A stretch of 64,000 nucleotides of DNA from Romanomermis culicivorax. Its lineage: Eukaryota > Nematoda > Enoplea > Mermithida > Mermithidae. Below are positions 11,601-22,246 of the stretch, piece after piece. The stretch covers positions 744,001 to 808,000 of the forward strand of contig CAWUHX010000081.1 of NCBI GenBank assembly GCA_963922205.1. Reading direction: 5' to 3'. The position numbers and the translations under genes are program-made. How positions within the stretch are numbered: the first letter of the stretch is position 1; every line of letters starts with the position of its first letter. The notes beneath the pieces were generated by a model that was not told where the DNA came from, searched no databases, and worked only from the letters and a program-made list of their open reading frames with translations.

Positions 11601-14600
11601 TTCTAGTTAGCCAATACGTAAGCAATCTGGCTGAAACTTTGAAGTTTTTATGCCAGATGTTTCACTATCGACCGCAGCAAACCGCATTAAGAAAGCTTCA
11701 TTCATTTGAAAGCTATGAAAGTCAGTACCGGTCGCCTTTTTTTGGCTCACCCTGTATTATACTCTTAATGGTATATGGCGGGTTTTAGTATGAAGATTTG
11801 GAATGGGGTCAATGGATTGAGTGAAATGTTTTAATGAATAACATATATAAGCTTGGCAAAACACGAAAACACCCCTGCCCAAAGAATGATCACAACTTAT
11901 CCCTACCTGAAAGTTCGACCTTGTTTATTTATATTTGGAGTATACAAACACGTCTGCAAAATTTGACTCAAAATAGCATCGATTAAGCGCCACGGAAAAG
12001 ATTTTAGACCGACCCTCTACACCTACCTCGTAAGGCATTTCGCTATGCCCCAATGGAGTCCTATGACAAATTCCGGCACAAAACTTTAGTTTTAAATTAG
12101 CGTCTAATATCCATGCAAAATTTTGACACAACGATATCGACAACGCCATTTCGCAAAAACTTAAAAGAACAATAAATAAAAAGAAAGGAGAGAAAGCATT
12201 CTTCACGGCACTTTGCTTCGGCCCAGTCGTCGCCCAGTGGCGCTTCGACGGTCAAACCGGTCCTGACGATCACCCGACCGTTAGAAGTCAGAGCCCAAAC
12301 GCACTCGTCGTTGGAAGTTAATTGGGAGATTTTGTAAATACAATCGATTTTACGCTTGATCAATTTATCGGCAGTGATATCACCATCCAAATGTTGTTGT
12401 ACAAATATCTAAAAAGCCAAAATATGAACTTTGAAATAGTTGTCGTACATTATGCAGGGGAATATAATTCAGCTTCTTCAAAATTTCAGCTCTAAAAACA
12501 AGACATTTCGAAGTTTACCTGGAAGATGTTTGTTAGAATATTTACACTTATGAAAAGCGCGGAATGAGCTTTCTCAGCATATTAGCTACAAGTTGTAGCA
12601 GGTGCAGAAACTTATGAACTTGAATGGTATCGACTTGGAAACATAGTCATATTACATCACAAAAATATCATTTCATGTCATTTAAATAACAAAACAACGG
12701 GAAGCAGTATCTGATTTTCAATCGTCATATGCAATAATTTTTTATTCGTTTATTAGTTCATTACCTCTCCGTTAGTAGCCAAATACCAAATGTCCGACTT
12801 CCTCAACGTCAACCGGCAAACGTTACTCGTAATTTGTATCCAATCCGCTCCAATCGGGCCGTCGTCCAAGGGCGACATCAATAAATACGCGACGCTGTGA
12901 TTAATAATCGCGACCAATTTACCGTCGGGCGAAATGGCGATTTTTTCCGCTTTAACGTCCAAAGGTTTCCAATCGAAAATCAACGAACTAAAATCCGAAT
13001 AGAAAACGTTACGTTTAGAATCCACGGCGCAAACGTATTTCGAACAGCCAGCGACGTGTTGGATGTTCCGATCGCGGAAAGAAGGCAATTTTGTAGAACA
13101 CCAAATTTCTGCCTGAAAATTGATGAAAAATTTTACGGCGTAAAAGGACTCAAGAAATATGCCTTTAGTAATTAAATTTTTTTGGAACCTAAAATTTATT
13201 GGTAAAAGTTTGGAATAAGAAAAAAGGTTTTTTATTGTTGAAACTTTCAAAACGCTACCATGAATGCATAGCAAACTTTGGGAAGCTTTTTTCGCATATT
13301 TCTGAAAAATTTATCCCAACGAACCTTTTGATCAGACAAGATCGTGTCAGAATTTGTGTTATACAGCGAAGATTTAAGTGACGTTTTCGTAACCGTTGTA
13401 TTAGTTTCATCGCTTGTCGAATGACCCCCATAAGAATGAGAACGCTTTTTCTGAAGGTTCAAATCGTACATTTCCAGTCTGGACTTCAAAACACTAACAT
13501 AGTCCAACTTTTCTGATCGTTCTTCCGTTTCTTTACTGGTTTCTTTTAATCTAGTTTTCACATCAATGATTTCAGACAATTTGTCGGAACTCTCGGGAAA
13601 TTGCACGGCCACATTCACTTCGAAAGTTTGTTGCGGTTTCTCTGGCGAAGTTTGACTTTCACTAGAAGGCTTTACAATGTTTAATTCCGAATCTAGCAAA
13701 GCTTCCAAAGATTCTCGGCTTGGGAGATTAGGATCTTCATAATTGCAAATATCGTGATTAACGGACACTTGGAAGGGATTAACACGACTCTTAAAATTTT
13801 CATTAATGGGAGTAGATAATCTTTGGTGGTTAGAACTTTCATAATTATTGTCGAGTGTATCTAAAAATAAATTAATACATAGTATATGTGAACGTTCATA
13901 AAGAAGAAAATATCAAAAAATGTAGTTCTCAATAACTGTTCTTCAAACAAAGACGGACTGTGGATGCTTGAAAAATACCTTTTTTAGTATATAACATCAC
14001 GATATATCTATGATTCCCTCGGTTTTCATTAATGAAAACTGATTCTAACAGCTCATTTGTTACCACATATTTCATTTTACATTGAAAATTATTTTCCCAT
14101 ACTTGGCGCCGGCGACGAGTCTTTCGTCTTCGGAACTTTTAATTTTCGCCTGACAACAATATCTTTGTCTATTTTACTTTTTACTGAGATAGCATTTTCT
14201 AAAAAGATGAGTGAAATCAGAAAAAATAAGCGCAACCGAAGAAAAATGAGCTTTTTGTACTTTTTGACATTTCCTCGACGTTGTCCTTTGCATCGTCGGA
14301 GCAAACATCGTCTAAATATTCGCATTTTTGACAATGGTGATCGTTTGTGTTTAGCGTGTGATTATAACTATGCTCCGGGCTAAAGTGTTTTGTAGCAATC
14401 ACGGAAAAAGCATTCACTAAGTTTTTGCCCGATTTAAATAAAAAGTCGCCGTATAGTGACGAGCAAGGAGAATCCAGCGAAACTCTATGAGTACGACAAA
14501 TATTTCCTATCGTTTTATCCGGATAAGAGCCGATTCGTAAAATGATCCGTTCGCCGCACAACACAAAAAATTCCAACTGATCATTATGCGTTAAATAATT

Positions 14601-16228
14601 TGTACAGCAAAAATCAATAATAGATGAAAAGAGTTTCGCTCGAGCAATGATTTTTCCCGACATCAAATCGATGACAAATAAATGATAAGTCGAAGTCGTG
14701 ACTAAAAATCGTTCGTTCAACAGTTTCAAGGTACCGAAAGACGAATTGCCTACTTTACGCTCATCTTCGCGACAATTTTTGATATATTTGGGTAATTTCA
14801 ACGATTGCGCACTGGAAAGTGACGGTGAAAGATCGATACAATTTTCGAGGCGAAAATTTTTGTCGATTTTGGCCAGATTTATGTCGGAAAGCGACGAAAA
14901 TAAGGATACTTGGGAAAGGTCACTTTCGGTCTTGGCAAATACTATTCCACGCCAATTAGCCCTTAGAATATATAGAGGAAAATTGGAAAACATAGACCGA
15001 AATTTTTCGAAGAATTCGATTTTGTCAACTAATAATAACAATTAGGCTGGCAGTATCCGAACTTTCTGCTATGCTATTAATTCGAAAATTTTTTTCGTAA
15101 AACTATTTGCAAAAAACAACAAAAAAGCCCGTTTTGAGTGAATGAACGAGGTTCCATTTTTATCGTAGAAGTCTGATTACTATAATGTAACATTACTTTT
15201 CTTTCAACGAAGGATCATCCGAGGCGTCTAACTCGGTGACTTCACAGTCTTTGGGAATATCGACTAATACAATGCGTTTACTCGTGCAAACGGCCAATAA
15301 ATTTTCTCGATGACTCATTTGCCGAATAGCCAGATCTTCACAACAGACATAACTACTATAGAAGACCTCCTAAAATTGGAATGACAGCAACGTGAATTAG
15401 CACAGCTTTGAATGTTTATAAATGGCAAAATATTTGGACTCGAAATTTATATACCTACTATTGCCGCCCTATTTAGAAGATTGATTTCGAGAATCAATCG
15501 CAATTTTTCAAAACTATTCTATTCTTCAAAACTAACCTGATCAAAATCGACGACAGTAAGCATTACCAGACCGCTAGAATCGCCAGAAAATATTTTATTG
15601 CCATTGTCTGACCATTCAACACACGTAATTGAGCTTTTATGTACATCGTTAAGGCTTCTTTCAATAAGCTAAAAATAAAAATCAATACCCACTTTACTTA
15701 GGAAAAAACAGAAAGTTACGTCTTTTTTAACGTCTTTATCTGATGGCAAGCGTAAGGCAACTAATGAACCATCGAATAAACCGACGGCCAGCTGATCGCG
15801 ATCATAAACGTCGGTAGAAAGCTTGATCGTAGTTATCTCATCCTGTAAAAGTTGACAATCATTATCATGAATACAGGAGTTTAGAAGTTTACTAAGAAAC
15901 TAATAGAGTAACATGAATTTAATGGGTATAAAAATTTGAAACGTTCAAAAATGTTATTACTCCGCAATACTTCTCACAACTCTTAGAGTACACGAAGACC
16001 CACTTTTCCTTTTACAACCGATATTTTTCTCGTGAAACGATTGTAAACATAAATTGAGCCAACGTTTGTCCCGCAAATAAGAAGGCGTTCGTTACAATCC
16101 AAGCATGTCAATTTTACATATTGTTGGTTCAGCGAAGATAAACTAATACACTTTTTTGGAATTTGCTCGCAAAATCCGATGCAAACTTCGCAATATGGCA
16201 AAAAATCGTTCGCGTTGTCGTCGCCCAT
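5627..16228 (-). CDS. TECPR2: Tectonin beta-propeller repeat-containing protein 2
   Basis: Sixteen exons read with consistent phase: 16004-16228, 15720-15842, 15537-15668, 15197-15369, 14261-14961, 14103-14183, 13277-13860, 12765-13112, 12212-12408, 12027-12159, 9651-9891, 9216-9316, 8875-9013, 7431-7852, 6429-6591, 5627-5841, total 1325 aa (human about 1411). The N-terminal ~450 residues form WD40-like repeats matching the TECPR2 start. A low-complexity linker follows, then from about residue 674 tectonin repeats with VWALD and RxGI signatures (for example VWALDNEHRLFMRHGI in exon 15). The chosen ATG (16226-16228) follows the acceptor TTTCCACAG by eight bases, which may be a trans-splice or 5'UTR site. 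Known family role: endoplasmic-reticulum exit and autophagosome/lysosome handling through ATG8 binding. The last four residues are FEVI, matching a C-terminal LIR. Several large introns hold transposons. Confidence 0.9.
7915..8190. repeat. Dispersed repeat, copy of the 49.2/52.4 kb family
   Basis: Sequence in a TECPR2 intron resembles 49226-49590 and 52374-52810. Shared phrases are GGCGCTTCGC followed by an ACATTTTT run, TTTTTAGACAAAAA, ACCTTTTTGGCG and GATGACCCTCCG. This copy appears truncated at its left end and its palindrome is damaged. Confidence 0.6.
9538..9606. repeat. Short tandem repeat, about 15-20 bp unit
   Basis: Four tandem copies of TTTTAGCTATTTTCG, with small insertions in the last one, in a TECPR2 intron between exons 11 and 12. 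Confidence 0.8.
10386..10556. mobile_element. 171-bp MITE with 8-bp target duplication
   Basis: Ends are CAGGCCTGTGAGC and, inverted, CAGGCCTGTAGCC. The flanking octamer ATCCCATG is present exactly at 10378-10385 and 10557-10564. Length, short terminal inverted repeats and an 8-bp duplication fit a hAT-derived miniature element. It lies in the long TECPR2 intron between exons 10 and 11 and is richer in GC than its surroundings. Confidence 0.85.
11040..11755. mobile_element. Tc1/mariner-like non-autonomous element
   Basis: The left end CAGGGTGAACCAAAAAAGG is matched by an inverted right end that finishes CACCCTG, and the inverted match extends about 65 bases inward, including GCGACCGGTACTGACTTTCAT on one side and its complement on the other. 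Both ends are flanked by TA (11038-11039, 11756-11757). No transposase frame survives. It sits in the same TECPR2 intron as the 171-bp MITE. Confidence 0.8.
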
Positions 16229-16559
16229 GAGATCTACTGTGGAAAGATACAATTAAAAATTAGCAGTTTCATGGTTTTGAGCAATAAATCAACTAAATCT
16301 AGAGTCGAAGGAACATTCACAAAAGTATGTCCATGATATGCAGAGCGAAAATACCCTTGAATTTAGGATAATATTTTCAGTCGTTCAAACGTCAACAGTC
16401 TAAAATTTCCGGCGTCCTTCTAATAATTCATGCCCAAACATCGGACATAGGGTACCTGACAATGTCAGAGCATCGCTAAGCGTCACATCTCACACGCTGT
16501 ATACACACCATTAAAAAATTTGATAGTGTTTGCTAATGTATCATAACGCAACCAATGTT

Positions 16560-17330
16560 TTTTGTGTGCCATAACATGTTTTTTGCAACAGAAAAGTACA
16601 AAAATCCCAAAAATCAATCCTGCAACTGGAAAAAAACGAATTCCAAAATTTTGCAATGTGTAATCTGGAGAAAAAATTTGGTTGCACAGAAAAATTTGTG
16701 GACGCTCACTTCGAAATTGATGAATTCACATTTTTTAGAAAAAACGATTAAAGGCTAGTTTGCTTGTATTTAATTCAATTCGCGTCAGTTTTAGACTTTT
16801 AAAGCATGAGTTTTGGAGAAAAATAAGGAAAAGAATGGCGAGACTAACTTGTTCACCGCGTAGTGCCAAAATATTTTGATTTTGAAGCTTCTAAAACGTC
16901 GAAAATGCATTTTTCAGCTTATCCTTTTGCAACCATCGATGATCGTCGTTTGGCGAAAGATGTCAAACATCATTTTGCCATTTTTTCGAAATCGTTTTTT
17001 GACTTAAAAATGTCAACAGCTTTCTTTACTCATGTTTTTTTGAGATTGTTTAACTGCTATGATATATCTGAACCAGAAATTTGGCAATCATAATCATACA
17101 TCAAAGGAGATTGCTTTCAAATAAACTGAAGTTTATAAAAGCGCGACGGGTAATTTCTCATGGATTGGAAGATCATTTTGATATTTTAGAATGCTGGGAA
17201 ATAAATCTTCCGAGCATTTATTTATCCAATGGAAGATCTAATTTGTCAGTCAATGCAGTAGGTTTTCAGTCGGGTAAACTAAAATTCAAAAATTAGACAA
17301 GCAACTAAAAACTTGGATTACTCAACCAGC
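16560..17330. repeat. Dispersed repeat copy
   Basis: A diverged copy of the family seen at 1180-2125 and 18480-19083: a TGCAATGTG / GGTTGCACAG block near 16660, a degraded palindrome near 16857 (CCGCGTAGTGCC), and the terminal TCAGTCGGGTAAACTA block near 17270 ending in CAACCAGCAAGAATT. Confidence 0.55.
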
Positions 17331-17389
17331 AAGAATTCACGCACGCACACTTCGCGCCGGTTATAACTTTATAATCATTAGTATTTATT

Positions 17390-17960
17390 ACCAAGCCCAG
17401 GTGCGGCTTTTAGCATGTCTACCTTCACTTACCATTTATGCTTCAATAGTTTACATCGTCTTAAACGTATTATCTCATGTTTTAATTGTTAATCTTCAAT
17501 AGTTTATCTTGATATATGATAAATATCCACATTTTTCCCTGACACCTTTTTTGAGAAAGATCAAGTCTCAAGACGTCAACTTTCTAAACTTTTTGAAGCG
17601 ATTGTTCCTTCCTTCACGTAAAATGAATTTAAAAGCTTCATGGAAGTAGATTTCGAAAATTTGTACTCTTCTCAGTCATATCTTTTCGGCCAAATTCATG
17701 AAAGTTCATGAATAAATTACTAGTTTCAAAATTTTTTAAATGGCAAAATTCTAGAACTTACGATTTTTGAACACGAAATTCATAGCTAATTTTTGAGATA
17801 TATATTCCAAAAACTGATCATCAGAATGTTTTAAAAAGCTTAAAAACACTTGAGTAAAGCGTCTAGCAGCATTTTTAAGCGAAAAAAAACAGTTGGGAAA
17901 AATGGAGCAAAAAATTTTTGGGAATTTTTTTACAAGTCGGTTCCCTTCCAAATTATGGTC
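17390..17960. repeat. Inverted paralogue of 19.6-21.3 kb with empty site
   Basis: Read in reverse complement, this segment matches the sequence on both sides of the hAT element at 19827-21189, but lacks the element. The single target octamer lies at 17469-17476 (ATTATCTC, complement GAGATAAT). It therefore represents the pre-insertion state of the same repeat and defines the insertion boundaries. Confidence 0.75.
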
Positions 17961-18104
17961 CAAACTGGCATTTTCGGACTCCTTAAGATGCCAGCTATCC
18001 AGATCAGTTCGAAAATCCAGGGGCTCATGGCATTCAGGAACTCATTTGCATAAAATCTGCACACATGTCACATATTAATTGTCACTACAGAAAAATCCTA
18101 CTTA

Positions 18105-18180
18105 CTTCAAGAATCGAACCTGGTCAACCACCCTATGGACTTAACGCGTTTACCACTACACAATTTGACCAGAAACTATA
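18105..18180 (-). pseudogene. Degenerate tRNA-like sequence
   Basis: On the minus strand a GTGTAGTGGTAAACGC segment could be a D arm and GGTTCGATTC an internal B box, at about tRNA spacing. The acceptor and anticodon stems do not close, so this is not a functional tRNA. It may be the remnant of a tRNA-derived short interspersed element. Confidence 0.3.
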
Positions 18181-18479
18181 AACACTATATTCCTTTAAGA
18201 CCCTTGATACTATTTAAACTAACAACTTAATTTGTAAGAGCCTAAAGCCTAAGGAAAATTATGAAGGAAAAATAAATATCTACTCACTAGTCACAGAAAT
18301 TCATGCTCAAAATAAACAAACAACTCATAAACAATAATTAGGCTGAAGGCCGGGAACCGACAAAATTTAGCCAATTTTTGACCCTATTATCTATTTGAGG
18401 AAAAGGCCAGTGGTAAAAAGTGGGATGCGGATGAGATGTTTCGTTGTAATTTCTACGTTTTTCTTTGGCAGTGGCTAAA

Positions 18480-19826
18480 TGGACTGGGCCAGGGTTTTTT
18501 TGCACAGGCCAGGTTGCAATGTGCAACTTGGGGTTGGGGAAAAATTTTGGTTGCTCAGTCAGATTTGCTCTTTATAAAATCAATAAATTAGCTTAATTTA
18601 ATCGGATAGAACCCAATTTTCTGAGATTTGAACAGAAAATGAAAACGTTGATAAAAGTAATTTGTTCGGTGCGCAACGCCGAAATTTTTTATGGGATTTT
18701 GATATCCTAGATATGTAGCTGGGAAATGAATCTTGTCGGCTTTTACTTCCCAGGCAGAAGGTTTAATTTTTAGGGAATATACAATGAATTTTCAGTTGGG
18801 GAGACAACAATTCAAAAACTAGAGGAAAGCAAACAAGAACTTCGATTCTTCAACCAGCTAGAATTTCTACTTGGACTCAAAATGTTCTAATCACGCAAAT
18901 GTCAAAATGTTTTTTAAGATCGAAAAAAAATTTGGGAAAATAAAATAATGGGGAATAATCTTGCTTTTTATTAAAATCGCCAAAAAACAACACAGGATCA
19001 AACTTTTATCCATAATATATTGATAATTAAAAGCTATAAGCACTATCTAGAATGACATTTTCTGACCGCGCATTGGAATAATATCATACCTGTAAGTGTA
19101 AGCACTGTTTTTTTACCCCGGGCCTTTTCCCCAAATGGGGAAAGGGGTCAAAATTTTTTCCCCATTTTCCCGAAGTCGTTTTTTTTCGCTTAAAAATGCT
19201 CACATACGCTTTATTTAGATGTTTTTGAGCCTTTTCAAGCCTCCTGGTGTTTTCAGAGACCCGTTAATTCATTAAAATTGAGGAAAAAATTGAAATTTTC
19301 GAGTTCAAAGTTTAATCTACAAGCATTGGAACAAACTTTCAAGCAAACTATCCAAAAGCATAATGACTTTGAATTACATAAGAAATCGATGGTTAAGTCC
19401 TCTATGATGACAAGTGAGAACCCAAAAGGGATGTTAATCTTTTAAATTTTTAAAATTAAAATTTTTTGGGTATTGATATTTTGCGACGCTGGAAAATCAA
19501 TTTTCCGAACAACTATTTCAAGAATTAGATTTGAATTTTGTGTTCAAAAGTCGTAATTTCTAGAATTTTACTTGAAAAATTTTAAAACCAGTATAATTTA
19601 TTTGTAAACTCTCATACTTGGTCGAAAATATATGAGTAAGCAGAGTATAAATTTCCGAAAGATATTTCCATGAAGCGTTTGAATTGATTTTACGTTAGAA
19701 AAGAAATAATTGCATCAAAAAGCTTAGAGACTTGACGTATTGATCTTTCTCCAAAGGAAAAAATGCGAATCTTCATTAAATATCATGATAAAATATTGAA
19801 GATTACCAATGAAAACATGAGATAAT
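18480..19826. repeat. Composite dispersed repeat, left of hAT insertion
   Basis: The first 600 bases match 1180-1806 (GGTTGCAATGTGCAAC, AGAAGGTTTAAT, ACACAGGATCAAAC). From 19084 (CATACCTGTAAG) a second module begins that matches the 4.2-4.7 kb block. A damaged palindrome, CGGTGCGCAACGCCG, lies at 18667-18681. The module is interrupted at 19826 and resumes at 21190. Confidence 0.6.
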
Positions 19827-21189
19827 CAGGGTTGGCAAAAACCAAACTTTTGAAATTTCGACTTTTTGGTTTTTTGGTTTTTTAGTGGTTTTTTAATGGT
19901 TTTTTTGGTTTTTCTATGGTTTTTTAGTGGTTTTTTCTGGTTTAATTCTTTAAAATGTTTGGTACATCAAAATAACTATGTAAAAAAGTGCTGGTAGCTC
20001 CCTGTATCATCTAAGACTAGTTAAGGAGCCGTAAAATGGCAGCTAGAAGTATTAATCTTATCAGAAGTGTCATTATTTTATGCTATAGGAAATCCCTATT
20101 TAGCAATAGAAATACAGTAATAGTGGGCACATAAAAAAGGAACTATGAGTGAAAAACACAAGAAAATTAAAAATGGAACAGAGCATGCGATATGTAAGGG
20201 GCAAATTCAAGGAAAAGAAGAAAAATTACAACTAAAGAGAAATATACAATACACAATGTACGTAATGAAAACTCAAAAGAAATCAACTACAGAATTGCAT
20301 CAATGCATCACATATATACATATGCACAGGTAAGTTGAAATGACACAATTTTTAGGTATACCGTTTTCGATAGGAGGGTTTTAGATTGATAGATTATTAC
20401 ATACATATGTTATTAATATTACAGACTGCAGTTGAAAGTCACACTTAGACATTTCAGATGTTTCCAAATTTTTGCTTTTCAAACCTGCGAGCTATAACTA
20501 CAGCAAATGGTCTTATTATATATATACAATTCTCGCTTGCATGATAGATACATATTCTTGTACTTAGTAGCGACGTCAAGTCCCAGAAAAATGAACCACT
20601 CAAAAGCTCCTCTCTTTGTTAACCTACAGTATGCTTAACTGATCTGTATAAAATTTTATTATTGTTGTCTCATTTATATTTTGAAATTTCAAGCTAAGAA
20701 AATTAAAAAGCTTACCGTAACAATAAATTCAGTATATTAAACTCAATCATATTTTATAACATTTTGAAGATGATATGGATCAATGGATGTCACCCCGTAT
20801 GGTCGGAGTACACTCCACGAAAGATTTAGTGTCTACTTTTTTGTGAGCAAATTATAGCAAAGTTGACTCATATACTAAATGTGTGGTTGCAAGATGGATA
20901 CAAAGGATACCGATTGATTTATATTACATCTTTTGAGTACGAAATGTATCATAAAAATACGACTTTTTTCTACTTTGTAATGAAGTCAATTCAACTAAAT
21001 TAATTGTTTTGTTGATTTAGATAGACACCAATACATGCCTAAATGATCGACCAATGTGAAAAAACAGTTTCCCAATGATTTTGGAAAAAAAACCAAAAAA
21101 ACCAAAAAACCAGAGATTTTCCAATTTTTTGGTTTTTTTAAAAAACCAAAAAAACCAAAAACCAAAAAACCAAAGCCTTGCCAACCCTG
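19827..21189. mobile_element. hAT-type non-autonomous element
   Basis: The left end CAGGGTTGGCAAAAACC and right end, inverted, CAGGGTTGGCAAGG continue into AT-rich subterminal tracts of TTTTTTGGTT and its complement. The octamer GAGATAAT is exactly duplicated at 19819-19826 and 21190-21197, which is the hAT signature. The interior (1.36 kb) shows no transposase, so it is non-autonomous. It is nested in another repeat whose uninterrupted relative lies at 17390-17960. Confidence 0.88.
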
Positions 21190-21543
21190 GAGATAATACG
21201 TTAAAGATGATGAAAACTATTATGGATTATATGATAAATGAAGGTAGACATGCTAAAAGTCGCGCCTGAGCTAAGTAATGCATAATAATGATGATTAAAG
21301 TTAATCGGCGCGAAGTGCCGGAAAATTTTGAGATTATGACCTTCTAAAAAAATGCACCAAAATGCATCTTTTCTGTATCCGATCCCCAAAATTTTCTTCC
21401 CCAAATGGGGAAAGAGCCCAAAATTTTTTTCCCTTTTCTGATTTTTTTTCCCGAAAAAGCACGATTTGGGGGAAAAAAACAGCGAGTGTAAGAGGTCGAC
21501 CAGTTGGGGGGGGGGGTAAATCCAAAATTTGGGGGGAGGGGGT
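21190..21543. repeat. Composite dispersed repeat, right of hAT insertion
   Basis: Resumes the interrupted repeat. It holds the palindrome CGGCGCGAAGTGCCG at 21306-21320 and poly-G tracts. A CCCCAAATGGGGAAA motif near 21400 is shared with 19130, and an ACAGCGAGTGTAAG phrase near 21480 is roughly inverted relative to 19090-19105. Confidence 0.5.
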
Positions 21544-21763
21544 CATACCTGTAAGACCTCCGACCAGTTGGGGGGGGGGGTGAATCCGAAATTTGGGGGA
21601 AGGAGGTCGAAAAAAGTCGAAATTTTTCCCAAAAAAGGCCAAAAAACATACACTTTTTTGCAAATTTTTTAAATTTTTTCCAAACTGGGGGGGTTAGGGG
21701 TTGGGTGATGTTGGGTATATGGTTCCCCCCCCCCCCAACCCCTCGCACCCAAGTACAGGTATG
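21544..21763. mobile_element. Small inverted-repeat element with CATACCTGTA ends
   Basis: The 220-bp segment starts CATACCTGTA and ends TACAGGTATG, a perfect 10-bp terminal inverted repeat, and contains long G and C runs. The same CATACCTGTA terminus starts the module at 19084, so it marks a repeat family rather than a chance match. Target duplication was not identified. Confidence 0.5.
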
Positions 21764-22030
21764 TGACTGAGGAAAAAAACTGTGGATTAGCTCAGCTTAA
21801 TAATTTGGTCATCCTTCACTACAGTATACAGCAGCGCTCTCTGAAAAATGTAACTAGTTGCTTCACTTGTTCTACAAGTACTAACGTTAGACAAAATCAT
21901 GGTGCATATCAAACGCACCGCGCTCACTAGGAAAAAAGACTGTAGGATGAAGAAATGGTTTTCAGCCAATGAAAAACGAATTTCAAATGGCGCATTTACA
22001 AAGCAACGAATGGTGTAGCTAACGACAATT

Positions 22031-22128
22031 GCAGTTTGTTTTTTATAAAACACTTGTAAATCAAAAAATGACAGATATTGCTTTCCACTGCCATTATTTA
22101 CAAGCCCTTCAGCAAAAATAGACTATAG
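22031..22128. mobile_element. Short MITE, TAGTCTGTTTTT family
   Basis: A short, diverged relative of the elements at 25019-25266, 45722-45969 and 56804-56994. The left end is GTTTGTTTTTTATAAAACAC and the right end, inverted, reads CTATAGTCTATTTTTGC. Confidence 0.45.
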
Positions 22129-22246
22129 GTTTCATATTCTTTCACTACGTCAACTCTCTATTTTACTGTCGTTGTCATAGAAATTTATTAGAATTTGAGA
22201 TAATACTCATACGACAATAATCCGAGGCGACTGGAAAAAAATCAAA

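Noticed and set aside
21334-21748. Pro/Phe-rich frames of up to 134 codons
   Set aside because: Produced by long G/C runs of the repeat ends at 21.4-21.76 kb; no protein-like pattern.
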